DNA of 64,000 nt from Streptomyces coacervatus (GTDB lineage Bacteria; Actinomycetota; Actinomycetes; Streptomycetales; Streptomycetaceae). A program made the position numbers and the translations under genes. The notes beneath the pieces are model-generated. The model had not been told where the DNA came from and did no database searches. It saw only the letters and a list, made by a program, of their open reading frames with translations. Shown one piece after another: positions 35,645-44,773 of this stretch (position 1 is its first letter; every line of letters begins with the position of its first letter). The DNA is taken from positions 372,001 through 436,000 of the forward strand of contig NZ_JARHTP010000009.1 of NCBI RefSeq assembly GCF_029223485.1, read 5' to 3'.

Positions 35645-36723
35645 GAGCCCGCCTGTGGCATGTCGTCGCCGCCCTCGTCGCGGGACTGATGACCATGCCC
35701 CAGGCCGGCTGCGGAGGCGAGGGCCGGGCGGGCACGGGCAGCTTCACCGTCGGCCTGCTGCTCCCGAGCCGGACGGCCCCCCGCTGGGAGCACTCCGACA
35801 AGCCGCTGATCGAGAAGCGGCTGAAGGAGCTGTGTCCGCGCTGCACCACGGAGTACGCCAACGCCGAGAACGACGCGGACAGACAGCGGCAGCAGGTGAC
35901 CTCCATGATCACCAAGGGGGTCGGGGTTCTGATCCTCGACGCCGCCGACGCGAGGGCGCTGCGTTCCTCCGTCCTCGAAGCCCACCGGGCGGGCGTACCT
36001 GTCGTCGCCTACGACCGGCTCGTCGAAGGCCCGGTCTCGGGCTACGTCAGCTTCGACGGAGCGCAGCTCGGCCGGCTGCAGGGCGAGGCCCTCCTGAAAG
36101 CCATGGGCGAGCGGGCGAGGAGCAGCCAGGTCGTCATGCTGAACGGCGATCCGACCAGCTCCAACGCGGCCTGGTTCAGAAAGGGCGCGCTGTCCGTCCT
36201 GACAGGCAGGGTCAGGATCAGCAGGTCGTACGACATCCAGGGCTGGAGCACGGACAACGCCTACGCCGACATGGCTGCCGCCATTGCGGCCCTGGGTGCG
36301 GACCGGATCGGCGGGGTCCTGGCGGCCAACGACGTGTTGGCCGCGGGCGCCATCTCCGCGCTCAAGCGCGCCGGTGTCGGGCGACTTCCCCCGGTCACCG
36401 GTCAGGACGCCGACCTCGACGCGGTGCGGCGCATCATCCGGGGAGAGCAGTACATGACGGTGTACAAACCGTTCCGGGCGGAGGCCGCCGCGGCGGCCGC
36501 CATGGCCGTGGCGCTGGGGCGGGGCGAGGATCCCCGAAAGGTCGCCACGACGATGACCGACAGCCCCACCACCAGCCGTATCCCGTCCGTCCTGCTCACC
36601 CCGAGCACTGTGACGGCCCGCAACATCGGGCAGACGCTTGTCAAGGACGACGTGTACACCGTCGAGCAGATCTGCACCCGCAAGCTCCGCCCCGCCTGCG
36701 AGAAGGCCGGGCTCGCCCAGTAG
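35641..36723 (+). CDS. Second XylF-like sugar-binding protein, coupled to the phosphatase
   Basis: The 360-residue protein is a clear paralogue of the binding protein at 31795-32883. It shares RWEHSDKPLIEKRLKELC, TTEYANAENDADRQRQQ, VPVVAYDRLVEGPVSGYVSF and QYMTVYKPF. GTG 35641 overlaps the phosphatase stop, so the two are translationally coupled. The N-terminus has a hydrophobic signal and a cysteine (Cys24), but the preceding residues QAG do not fit a good lipobox. It may be a dedicated ligand sensor for the phosphatase or a spare binding protein for the XylGH-like importer. It is convergent with the GH53 gene, with six bases between. Confidence 0.8.
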   Translation: MRARLWHVVAALVAGLMTMPQAGCGGEGRAGTGSFTVGLLLPSRTAPRWEHSDKPLIEKRLKELCPRCTTEYANAENDADRQRQQVTSMITKGVGVLILDAADARALRSSVLEAHRAGVPVVAYDRLVEGPVSGYVSFDGAQLGRLQGEALLKAMGERARSSQVVMLNGDPTSSNAAWFRKGALSVLTGRVRISRSYDIQGWSTDNAYADMAAAIAALGADRIGGVLAANDVLAAGAISALKRAGVGRLPPVTGQDADLDAVRRIIRGEQYMTVYKPFRAEAAAAAAMAVALGRGEDPRKVATTMTDSPTTSRIPSVLLTPSTVTARNIGQTLVKDDVYTVEQICTRKLRPACEKAGLAQ

Positions 36724-36729
36724 CCGCCG

Positions 36730-37854
36730 TCACGGGGTCCACTTGATGTTCGGGTTCACCTGGCCGGTCCAGTTGAAGGTGGCCATGTTGTCCCAGCCGT
36801 CCCCGCTGTTGTTGATGTCGGCGGGATCCCAGCCGTTGCCGGGGACCGCGTACCAGGTCGGCTCCCAGTAGAAGACGCCGATCGCGCCCGCGCTGCGGGC
36901 CGTGTTCTGCACGGCGGTGAAGTTGTCGGCCTGGCCCTGCCAGGTGAGCGGGTAGCCCGAGCAGCCGGAGGTCACCGAGTTGGCTGTGCTGTCCGCGTTC
37001 CCCGTGGTGAACGGGTACGCCGTCTCGGCGATGATCACGTCCTTGCCGTACCGGGACTTCATGTCGGACACCACGCTGCCCATGTTGGCCAGCGTGCCGT
37101 GCCACATGCAGTAGTAGGACAGCCCGGTGATGTCCCAGTTGACGCCCTTGGCCTTGATGCCGTCGTAGAACCAGCGGGCGTGCGCGTCACTGTCGGCGTC
37201 CGCGGTGTGAATGACGACCTTGGTACCGCTGTTGCATGCCTTGGTCGCGTTGTAGCCGGACTTGAGGAGCAGGCTGAGGTTGGTGAAGTCGTTGTTGATC
37301 ACCTTGCCGTCGTCCCACAGCATGCCGACATTGATCTCGTTGCCGATCTGCACGCTGTCCGGAGTCGTGCCCTGGGCCTTGAGGCTGTTGCAGACGTCGT
37401 ACGTGTAGTTGTAGACGTCCGTCTGCAGCTGGCCGATACCGTGGCTCGACCAGGCCGCGGGCTTGTACTGCTTGCCCGGATCCGCCCAGGTGTCCGAGTA
37501 GTGGAAGTCGACCAGCAGCTTGAGGCCCTTCGCCTTGACCGTCTTCGCGTAGGCCAGGACCTTGGCCTTGTTGTTGTAGCCGCTGGCCGGGTTGTTCCAG
37601 ATCCGCAGCCGGACGTAGTTCACGCCGGCGCTCTTGAGGATGTCGAGCGGGTCCTTGGCGTTGCCGTTCGCGTCGTAGTACTTCGCGCCCAGGTCGAGAG
37701 CTCTCTGCGCCGTCGACACATCGGCGCCGAGCATGCTGAGCGAGCCCGCGGCGGCGGCGCTCGTCGGTGTGCCGAGCATGGCCGCCGGCAGCGCGGCGGC
37801 CGATGCGAGCAGGGCGGCGACCTTCATGGTGCGCCTGGAGCCGTGCACGGACAT
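36730..37854 (-). CDS. Secreted GH53 endo-beta-1,4-galactanase (arabinogalactan)
   Basis: The 374-residue protein has a Sec signal (to about residue 35, ending SAAAAG) and a complete GH53 (beta/alpha)8 domain: GADVST, YVRLRIWNNP, LLVDFHYSDTWADP, the acid/base in GNEIN (Glu173) and the nucleophile in AETAYPF (Glu277). It ends directly after the catalytic domain with no binding module. AAAGGAGA precedes ATG 37854; an in-frame upstream extension to 37992 is not needed. It would cut type I arabinogalactan outside the cell and feed the nearby sugar importers. Confidence 0.9.
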   Translation of the reverse strand: MSVHGSRRTMKVAALLASAAALPAAMLGTPTSAAAAGSLSMLGADVSTAQRALDLGAKYYDANGNAKDPLDILKSAGVNYVRLRIWNNPASGYNNKAKVLAYAKTVKAKGLKLLVDFHYSDTWADPGKQYKPAAWSSHGIGQLQTDVYNYTYDVCNSLKAQGTTPDSVQIGNEINVGMLWDDGKVINNDFTNLSLLLKSGYNATKACNSGTKVVIHTADADSDAHARWFYDGIKAKGVNWDITGLSYYCMWHGTLANMGSVVSDMKSRYGKDVIIAETAYPFTTGNADSTANSVTSGCSGYPLTWQGQADNFTAVQNTARSAGAIGVFYWEPTWYAVPGNGWDPADINNSGDGWDNMATFNWTGQVNPNIKWTP

Positions 37855-38685
37855 CCCGATCTCCTTTGACCCGGCGTTGAGTTGACGCGATGCATCACCC
37901 TGAGAACGTGCACAGTAGGGGAGCTCGTTGTCATGGGCAATACAAAGCACAAGCCAGGTGGGAAGAACCAAGAGATATGGGAGCGTGCACACTCGTTCAG
38001 GTCACTGGTGGTGCGGATGATCGAGTGCATGTGCATCTGCGTCGGCCCTGGCGCGGCCGACGAAGGCCTCCACGATGACCAGGAGGTTGGCCCTCCGAGT
38101 GCCCGTCAGGGCGTTGCCGCGGCTGCCCGTGTACTCCTGATTGTCCTGACGATCCGTCATATCCCAATGTCCGCGTGCGTAGACGGCCTCCTGTCGTATG
38201 TCCGGTACCGGCGGCGGTGTCGCATGCGGCGCAGGGATCGAATGCGTGACCTTCTCGCGGGCGGACCGGGGGCGTCCGTACTGCGGCCGTGCCGGCCGAG
38301 CGCTGGCCGGCCGCAGTACGGCCACGTCCTCGCCGCTCCAACCGTCCGGTGGCCGGCCGTTGGGCAGGACGCGTGCAGCCACCGGTTCAAGGTCGCTGTT
38401 CTCGGCGATCTCAACCCCCTTCCCCGCGCCGACGGTAGCCACCACAAGGTGAGCCGGGGGGGGGCGACGGTTCCCTCGCCCGTCAGTCCTCTGCCGTGAG
38501 GCGCTCGAAAACCAGTGGAGCAGAGCCGCTGTGCGCCCTTACCGTGCTGCCGGACCAAGTCCCCCAGGCAAGGACGTGCCCTTGTACACCGTGTGAGACC
38601 CCCCGAGTGCTGATCTGTCGCGCGTCGCACCTGTGCGCCGCGCTCCTTTCTGCTGCGGTCCTCTCACTGGAACCGGTGTACTTCT
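37855..38685. other. 831-bp gap with a perfect 14-bp inverted repeat, no credible gene
   Basis: Between the GH53 gene and the DUF1062 gene there are overlapping open frames on both strands, but none has a recognisable protein, a good ribosome-binding site or consistent composition. The gap holds a perfect inverted repeat: CCGTACTGCGGCCG at 38276-38289 and its complement at 38308-38321, with an 18-bp G+C-rich spacer that can itself pair. There is also a run of nine G residues at 38456-38464. The first 130 bp presumably carry the GH53 promoter. Confidence 0.6.
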
Positions 38686-39234
38686 GTGCTCAACAACTGG
38701 GTTGTCATGCCCACCTGTCTGCCGCTCGTCCTCCGCCGTTGCCGCACGTGCGCGTCCGAACACTTCCGGGCAGACGGTAAATTCCGCGTCAACGCCAACC
38801 ACAAGTTGCTCGACGTCTGGCTCCTCGTGCTCTGCACCTCATGCGGGGAGACCGCAAGGCTCACGGTCCTGGAGCGGATGAATGTGCGCGCCGTACCACC
38901 CGAGCTGCTGGACCGGATGCATGACAACGACCCCGAACTGGCAGCCGAGTTGCTCCAGGATCCCGTCGTGCGGCGCCGTAATCGCATCGCCCTCGACTGG
39001 GACAACGCCTGGCGCCTTGACACCGCCGGGTCGGACTACCTGGACCGCGATGCGATCGATGTATCGGTCCGCTTTGCGGCGCGGATCCCCGTCCGGCCGG
39101 TCCGACTGATCGCTGAAGGGTGCGGTCTTTCGCGGGCCGAGGTCGAGAGGCTGATCGCCGAGGGGAAGCTCGTTTCGGCAGTCCGGCTGAGCGGGAAGCT
39201 CTCCGGCGACTTCACCTTCACGCTGAAGCGCTGA
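38686..39234 (+). CDS. DUF1062 family protein
   Basis: This 182-residue protein fits DUF1062: an N-terminal LPLVLRRCRTCASEHF with a CxxC pair, KFRVNANHKLLDVWLLVLCTSCGETARL with a second CxxC pair, and a C-terminal part with an S4-like helix (GLSRAEVERLIAEGKL). Four cysteines suggest a zinc ribbon. The function of the family is unknown. GTG 38686 was taken because the conserved WVVxPxxLP start follows. It stands alone on the plus strand and ends at a strong bidirectional hairpin. Confidence 0.75.
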   Translation: MLNNWVVMPTCLPLVLRRCRTCASEHFRADGKFRVNANHKLLDVWLLVLCTSCGETARLTVLERMNVRAVPPELLDRMHDNDPELAAELLQDPVVRRRNRIALDWDNAWRLDTAGSDYLDRDAIDVSVRFAARIPVRPVRLIAEGCGLSRAEVERLIAEGKLVSAVRLSGKLSGDFTFTLKR

Positions 39235-39253
39235 GCCCCGCCCTCGGGGCCAC

Positions 39254-39286
39254 GGGCCTGTCCGGCAGGATCCGCCGGACAGGCCC
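39254..39286. terminator. Bidirectional terminator hairpin
   Basis: A perfect 13-bp stem (GGGCCTGTCCGGC at 39254-39266 and its complement at 39274-39286) with a 7-base loop lies between the convergent DUF1062 and GH43 genes. It can serve both strands. Confidence 0.8.
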
Positions 39287-39292
39287 CGGATT

Positions 39293-42200
39293 CTACTGCC
39301 GGTGGTCCCCGATGATCACGGTGCCGCTGGTCCTCGTACCGTCCTGGTTGTCGTAGACGACGGCGCCGGTGGACTTCTTCCAGATCCTGATCCGGTACGT
39401 GTCCGGGCCGTCGGTGGCGGTGATGCGGAAGCCGTAGCCGCCGCTGCCGTCGACCGTGCCGGAGCCCTGGTAGACGGCCCGCGAACCGGTGATCACGAGC
39501 CAGTCGGAGGCGGTGGAGCGGAATGCCAGCCGGGCGGCGCCGAAGGTGAACGTGGCTTCTCCGGTCGGGGTGTTGGCTCCCTTCCGGTACCGGGCGCCGA
39601 AGCTGAACGCCGCCTTGCCCGTCAGCCCGGGCCCGGCCGGACAGGCACCGGCCGGGGACGTGATCGTGCCGACGCCGAACGCCGGACCGGCGGCGCGGTC
39701 GTAGACGATCACCTCGGGGAGCGTCGTGCTGTCCGTGCCCCCGTCGTCGTCGGTGACGGTGATCACCGGGCGGTGGATGCCCGCCGCGGCGTAGACGTGC
39801 TCGGCGCGGCAGCCGTCGCCGGAGTCGTTGACCTTGCCGGCTGCCGGGTCGGTGCCGTCCTTCCAGTCGATGCTGCAGGTGTGGCTGTCGGACGTGCCCG
39901 GGTCGGTGACGGCGGCGGTGACAACCACCGCTTTTCCGATGGGAGTTGGGGTGGTCGGGCCTGTCGCGGAGGTGATCGACGGGGCGGCGTTGGAGACCGT
40001 GACCGTGGTGGTGTCGGCGCTGCGGCCGCCGGTCAGGGTGAGCTTGAAGGTGCCGTTGTCGGTGCAAGTGACCGTTGTCCGGGCCGAGTTGGGGTCCGCG
40101 ATGGTGCAGGGGGCGCTGTCCTCGACCGTCCAGTGGGGTGTGCCGGCGCCGGAGACGGTGCCGGCGAGCGGGATCGCGTCGCCCTCGGTGCCGGTGGCGT
40201 CCGGGCCCGCGTGGACGATGGTGACCGGGTCGATGCTCGTGAGCGTCGGGACGACCTTCTTGATCAGGCCGTCGGAGTCGAACTCCATCTTGTCGATGGT
40301 GGTTTCACGGTGGGTGCCGTCGCCGCCGGGGATGGCGAAGCGGTGGTAGGCGATGTACCAGTCGTCGGTGTTCGGGACGTGGACGACGCTGTGATGGCCG
40401 GTGCCCTTGATGCCGAGCGAGAGGTCCTTGGAGAGGATCACGCCCTGCCTGGTCCAGGGGCCCGTGGGGGAGGGGCCGGTGGCGTAGGCGACGCGGTAGT
40501 TCTCGTCCCGGGTGTCGTTCTCCGACCACATGAAGTAGTAGGTGCCCTTGCGTTTGATGACGAAGGAGCCCTCGTTGTAGCCGCTCGGGGTGATGTCCTT
40601 GACCTTCGAGGTGTCGATGGAGGTCATGTCGGCGCCCAGCGGCACCACGTACGCGTGGCCGTTGCCGAAGTACAGATACGACTGGCCGTCGTCGTCGGTG
40701 AAGACCGCCGGGTCGATCATCTGGCCGCTGAACTCGCCCGCCTTCAGAAGGGGTTGACCGAGCGCGTCCTTGAACGGGCCGGTGGGCGAGTCGGACACCG
40801 CGACACCGATGTTGGCGTCGGCGCAGAAGTAGAAGTAGTACTTGCCGTCCTTCTCGGCGATCGTCGGCGCCCAGGCCCTGCTGTCCGCCCAGGAGACGTC
40901 CGGCCCCAGGTCGAGGATGACGCCGTGGTCCTTCCAGTGGACCAGGTCGGTCGAGGAGTACGCCTTGAACCGGGTGCCGCTCCAGCCGTCGAAGCCGTCG
41001 GTGGTCGGGTAGATGTAGAAGGTGTCTCCGAAGCGGACGATGTTCGGGTCGGCGTTCAGGCCCGGCAGCACCGGGCTCTTCATGACGAGCGCCGACACGG
41101 TCCAGATGCGCTTCGTGCCGTCGGAGCCCGTCACCTCGTAGGCCACCGGCTTGGTGAAGTCCTGGACGCTGCTGGAGGCGGGGCTGATCGCCGCGCCGTG
41201 GGCCAGGGTGAACTCAGGTGCCAGGGACGTGAGATCGGTGCCCTCCTTCATCGGGAGGGTGATCCTGCTGTCGGCGTTGTCGACGATGGCGTCGACCTTC
41301 AGATCAGGGTGCGTGGCCTTCGTGATGCCCGCCGTGTTGCCGCTGAGCTCCATGACCTCGGCGGCCGACAGGGCGCGGTCGTAGATACGGAAGTCGTCGA
41401 CCTCGCCACCGAAGTACGGATCGGCCGAGTACAGGGAGCGGCCGATGTAGCCGGTGTAGTCCTTGTTCGCGTCGTACAGCTCGGACGGCTTGATGGTGGT
41501 CGTCGTACGGGCCACTTCGACGCCGTCCGCGTAGAGGACCATCGTGCCGGTCGAGCCGTCGAGGGTGACGGTGACGTGGTGCCACTCGCCGGGGGTGAGC
41601 CGGGAGCCGCCGGTCAGCTTGGACTCGGCCGACCAACTCGCCTTGGTGATGGCCGAGTAGAGGCTGGAGCCGCCGTTGGAGGGCGTCGCGAAGAGGTACT
41701 TGTTGCTGTCGGGGCCGAGCCCGAACAGCCACTGGAAGTTGTCGCCGCCCTTCCACTTGGCGTACGTCGACACGGTCACGCTGTCGGCGTTCTTCAGCAC
41801 ACCGTTCGGGATCTTGACGTACGGCGATGTGGTGGAGTCGCCGGACATCTTGAACGAGCCGCCGTGCACGCCGGTACCGAAGTCGGGCGTACGGGCGTAA
41901 GTGCCGTGGTAGCCATGGCCGCTGGAGTCGGCCGCGATATTGCCGGACGTCTCGTCGAAGTCGTAGTGCAGGAGCAGGTCGGCCGGGACGTCGGCGCCCT
42001 GCTCGTCCACCGTGACCTGGGCCTGGACCGGTATCGCGGCGCCGTCGGGCAGACTTCCGGTGACCGTGAAGGTGCCGGGCCGGGCGTACTCGGACGCCGG
42101 TACGTCGTCCCAGCTGACGGCGACGGGGCGCTTGACGCCGTCGGCGTACGTGGCGATCACGGTGGCCGGCAGGACCGGGGCCTCGCCTGTGCGCGTCTTC

Positions 42201-44509
42201 ACCGTCACGTCCGCGACGTTCTCCACCAGCTGGTCGGGCTGGTAGGCGCGCAGCAGCCGGTCGTATTCGGCCTGGGTGACGGGCAGGACGGTGCCGTGGC
42301 GCGGCTTGGCCGGCAGGTCGTAGGCGGTGGACGGGGTCCAGTTGCCGGAGTCCAGGTCTGTTGTCTCGAACGGGATGTAGCCGCGGCCCCCGAACTCGTC
42401 GAGGAACGCGTACCACTTCTCCTCGGTGTTGGACTTGAACACCAGCGGCCCCTCGGCCGCGCTCATCGTGCCCTTGCCGATGCCCTCCGCGACCGCGGTC
42501 CAGGAGGGGTTCAGGATCGAGTCGCTCTTCTCCTCGAAGATGAACTTGCTGTTGGGCGTGGAGGAGGTGTTGTTCCGCTCGTCCTTCGACAGACGGTAGT
42601 ACGTCCCGTCGTGCTGGATCATCGTGGAGTCGATGACCGAGTAGCCGCGGTCGATCCACACCTTGGGCTCGCTGAAGGTGTAGAAGTCGCGGGTGGTCGC
42701 GTACATCATGCGGTTGTACGTGTCGCCGCTGTGCTCGGCGTTGTCGTACAGCTTCGACGCCCAGAAGACGACGTACTCGCCGAGCTTGCTGTCGTAGAAC
42801 GCCTCCGGCGCCCAGGTGTTGCCCGCGCTGTCCGGTGAGATCTTCACCAGCCGCTGATCGGTCCAGTGCACCAGGTCGGTGGACTCCCAGATCATGATGG
42901 ACCTGCTGCCGGTGCGCTGGGCGGCGTCCCAGTCGCCGTTGCCGTAGATCCTGAGGTCGGTGGCGATCTGGTAGAACTTGTCGCCCTCGGGGGAGCGGAT
43001 GATGAACGGGTCGCGCAGGCCCTTCTCGCCGAGGGTGGAGGTGAGGACCGGCTTGCCGTCGTTCAACTCCCGCCAGTGCAATGGGTCGTTGCCCTTGCTG
43101 AGGGCGTTGTGGATCTGCTCGCCGTCCGCCGTGCCCTCGCCGGTGAAGTAGCTGAACATATAGCCCTTGAGGGCCGCCTTGGCGGGTAGTTCGGGCACGT
43201 GCACGGTGAAGGTACGGGCCGCGGTCGCCCCGCCCTTGGTGACGGTGGCGGTCAGGTCGACGGTGGTGGCGCCGTCGCCGTGTGCGGGGCGTTGGACCAC
43301 TCCGTCGGCGGAGACGACGTCCGGGGCGGCGGAGGACCAGGTGACCGTCGTGCCGTATGAACCGCTCGTCGGGAGGCTGAGGTTGCCGCGTGCGTCGTCG
43401 AGGTTGTGGACGGTCAGCGCGTCGGCGGCCTGCCGGGTGGCGGTGGCGTCGTCGAAGTCGGGCAGGACCGTGACGTCGAAGGTCCGGGTGTCGGTGACGG
43501 TGCCCTTCTTGAGGGTCGCCGTGAGGGTGGCACGGCCGTCGGGTGAACCGGCGGCGGGGCGGGTCACCTTGCCGGAGTCCGAGACGACGGCGCTGTTGTC
43601 GCTGGCCCAGCTGATCGTGGAGCCGCCCGCCGTGCCGGTCTTCGGCAGGTCCAGGTCGGCGGTGACGGCGCCGGTGTCACCGAGGCTCAGGGCCGCCTTG
43701 TCGTCGGCGACGCCCTGTGTGTCGACGGGCAGGGCGAGTTGCCCGACCTCCGAGCCGGCCAGTGCGCGGTCGTAGACGCGGAAGTCGCGGATGCGGCCCT
43801 TGAAGAGCTTGTCGCCGGAGTAGACAGACCTGCCTATGTAGTTGGCGGTGGTGGTGCCGGAGCCGATCGCGCCGGGAGTGATGGTGACGGAGGTGTTGCG
43901 GCCGACCTCGACGCCGTCCTCGTACAGCACACCGGTGTTCCCGGTCTGGGTGTAGGCGAGGTGCTTCCAGACCGCGCGGGTGAGGTTGTGGGAGTCGGAC
44001 GGCTTCGTCGTCTGTTCCGTCGACCAGTTGCCGGTCGCCACCGAGGTGCGCAGGGAGTTGCCGGTGGTGAAGAGGTAGCCGTTGCCGCTGCTGCCGCTGG
44101 AGTTGCCGAAGCCGTAGAGGAAGTACGGCGTGCTCTGGGCGGAGTCGATGAGCACGTCCAGGGAGACGGTGATCGAGTCCATCCCCTTCATCACGTCGTC
44201 CGGCACCTTGATGTAGGTGTCGGACCCGTTGAAGGCGAGCCCCTGACCGGACGCCGACCAGTCGGCGGTGCCATTGACCGTGCCGTCCCGACCGTTGCCG
44301 GACGTGTCGCTCACGGTGGTCCCGGAACCGGCGTCGAGTTTGTACCACAGGGCCAGACCGTCGGTGAGCCCGGAGGCTTCGGCCGTCGGTGCCGCCTGCG
44401 CGGGGAGGGCGGGTCCGGCGAGGGCCAGGAGCATCGCGGCGGCGGTAAGTCCGGCGAGCTGGCCCGCCAGGCGTCTCGCACGGTCGCGAAGTCGTGCACT
44501 GTGCGTCAT
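39293..44509 (-). CDS. Large secreted protein with two GH43 and two LamG modules
   Basis: A 1,738-residue secreted protein with a Sec signal (to about residue 40). The order is LamG-like jelly roll (about 47-225), Ig-like linkers (to about 445), a first GH43 five-bladed propeller (about 450-750; Asp500 in RDPFII, Glu686 in AAEGPL), a bacterial Ig-like domain (about 765-835), a second LamG (about 840-1055), a linker domain, a second GH43 (about 1146-1420; Asp1154 in NADPNIV, Glu1313 in GYNEGSF), PKD-like domains (about 1434-1600) and a C-terminal beta domain seen in other streptomycete exoproteins. Such enzymes release arabinose or xylose from plant polysaccharides. ATG 44509 was chosen because the signal peptide starts there and GGGAA lies upstream. 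Confidence 0.85.
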   Translation of the reverse strand: MTHSARLRDRARRLAGQLAGLTAAAMLLALAGPALPAQAAPTAEASGLTDGLALWYKLDAGSGTTVSDTSGNGRDGTVNGTADWSASGQGLAFNGSDTYIKVPDDVMKGMDSITVSLDVLIDSAQSTPYFLYGFGNSSGSSGNGYLFTTGNSLRTSVATGNWSTEQTTKPSDSHNLTRAVWKHLAYTQTGNTGVLYEDGVEVGRNTSVTITPGAIGSGTTTANYIGRSVYSGDKLFKGRIRDFRVYDRALAGSEVGQLALPVDTQGVADDKAALSLGDTGAVTADLDLPKTGTAGGSTISWASDNSAVVSDSGKVTRPAAGSPDGRATLTATLKKGTVTDTRTFDVTVLPDFDDATATRQAADALTVHNLDDARGNLSLPTSGSYGTTVTWSSAAPDVVSADGVVQRPAHGDGATTVDLTATVTKGGATAARTFTVHVPELPAKAALKGYMFSYFTGEGTADGEQIHNALSKGNDPLHWRELNDGKPVLTSTLGEKGLRDPFIIRSPEGDKFYQIATDLRIYGNGDWDAAQRTGSRSIMIWESTDLVHWTDQRLVKISPDSAGNTWAPEAFYDSKLGEYVVFWASKLYDNAEHSGDTYNRMMYATTRDFYTFSEPKVWIDRGYSVIDSTMIQHDGTYYRLSKDERNNTSSTPNSKFIFEEKSDSILNPSWTAVAEGIGKGTMSAAEGPLVFKSNTEEKWYAFLDEFGGRGYIPFETTDLDSGNWTPSTAYDLPAKPRHGTVLPVTQAEYDRLLRAYQPDQLVENVADVTVKTRTGEAPVLPATVIATYADGVKRPVAVSWDDVPASEYARPGTFTVTGSLPDGAAIPVQAQVTVDEQGADVPADLLLHYDFDETSGNIAADSSGHGYHGTYARTPDFGTGVHGGSFKMSGDSTTSPYVKIPNGVLKNADSVTVSTYAKWKGGDNFQWLFGLGPDSNKYLFATPSNGGSSLYSAITKASWSAESKLTGGSRLTPGEWHHVTVTLDGSTGTMVLYADGVEVARTTTTIKPSELYDANKDYTGYIGRSLYSADPYFGGEVDDFRIYDRALSAAEVMELSGNTAGITKATHPDLKVDAIVDNADSRITLPMKEGTDLTSLAPEFTLAHGAAISPASSSVQDFTKPVAYEVTGSDGTKRIWTVSALVMKSPVLPGLNADPNIVRFGDTFYIYPTTDGFDGWSGTRFKAYSSTDLVHWKDHGVILDLGPDVSWADSRAWAPTIAEKDGKYYFYFCADANIGVAVSDSPTGPFKDALGQPLLKAGEFSGQMIDPAVFTDDDGQSYLYFGNGHAYVVPLGADMTSIDTSKVKDITPSGYNEGSFVIKRKGTYYFMWSENDTRDENYRVAYATGPSPTGPWTRQGVILSKDLSLGIKGTGHHSVVHVPNTDDWYIAYHRFAIPGGDGTHRETTIDKMEFDSDGLIKKVVPTLTSIDPVTIVHAGPDATGTEGDAIPLAGTVSGAGTPHWTVEDSAPCTIADPNSARTTVTCTDNGTFKLTLTGGRSADTTTVTVSNAAPSITSATGPTTPTPIGKAVVVTAAVTDPGTSDSHTCSIDWKDGTDPAAGKVNDSGDGCRAEHVYAAAGIHRPVITVTDDDGGTDSTTLPEVIVYDRAAGPAFGVGTITSPAGACPAGPGLTGKAAFSFGARYRKGANTPTGEATFTFGAARLAFRSTASDWLVITGSRAVYQGSGTVDGSGGYGFRITATDGPDTYRIRIWKKSTGAVVYDNQDGTRTSGTVIIGDHRQ

Positions 44510-44550
44510 GTCGGAATTCCCTGCTGAGACACGGCTGATGACGGAAAGAA

Positions 44551-44610
44551 AGGCAGGAGAAGGCGGGAGAAGGCGGGAGAAGGCGGGAGAAGGCGGGAGA
44601 AGGCGGGAGA
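44551..44610. repeat. 10-bp tandem repeat (AGGCGGGAGA) x 6
   Basis: Six head-to-tail copies of AGGCGGGAGA (the first with one mismatch) are followed by a degenerate seventh. They lie 42 to 101 bp upstream of the large GH43 gene, within its leader or promoter region, in the 264-bp gap to the divergent flavoprotein gene. Confidence 0.85.
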
Positions 44611-44773
44611 ACGCGGGATGCGGGCAGACGGAAATCGGCCGACGGCGAGGCGCTCGCCGTGGACCTGGTGTTACGTGGAGGTGACGTCGTGTTGCGAGAG
44701 TGTCAATCGGCGTCCTGTGGGGCGTCAAGAGGTTTCGAACGATGTGCGATAGGTCGAACAAGCTGGGGGCGAG

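Noticed and set aside
37882..38499. Possible small gene of 205 codons in the gap after GH53
   Set aside because: Overlapping frames of similar length exist on both strands, no motif or ribosome-binding site is evident, and the region has a perfect inverted repeat.
39302..42838. Open frame of 1,178 codons on the plus strand
   Set aside because: It is antisense to the GH43 protein, is rich in Arg/Gly/Val/Asp as expected from a high-G+C shadow frame, and has no recognisable domain.
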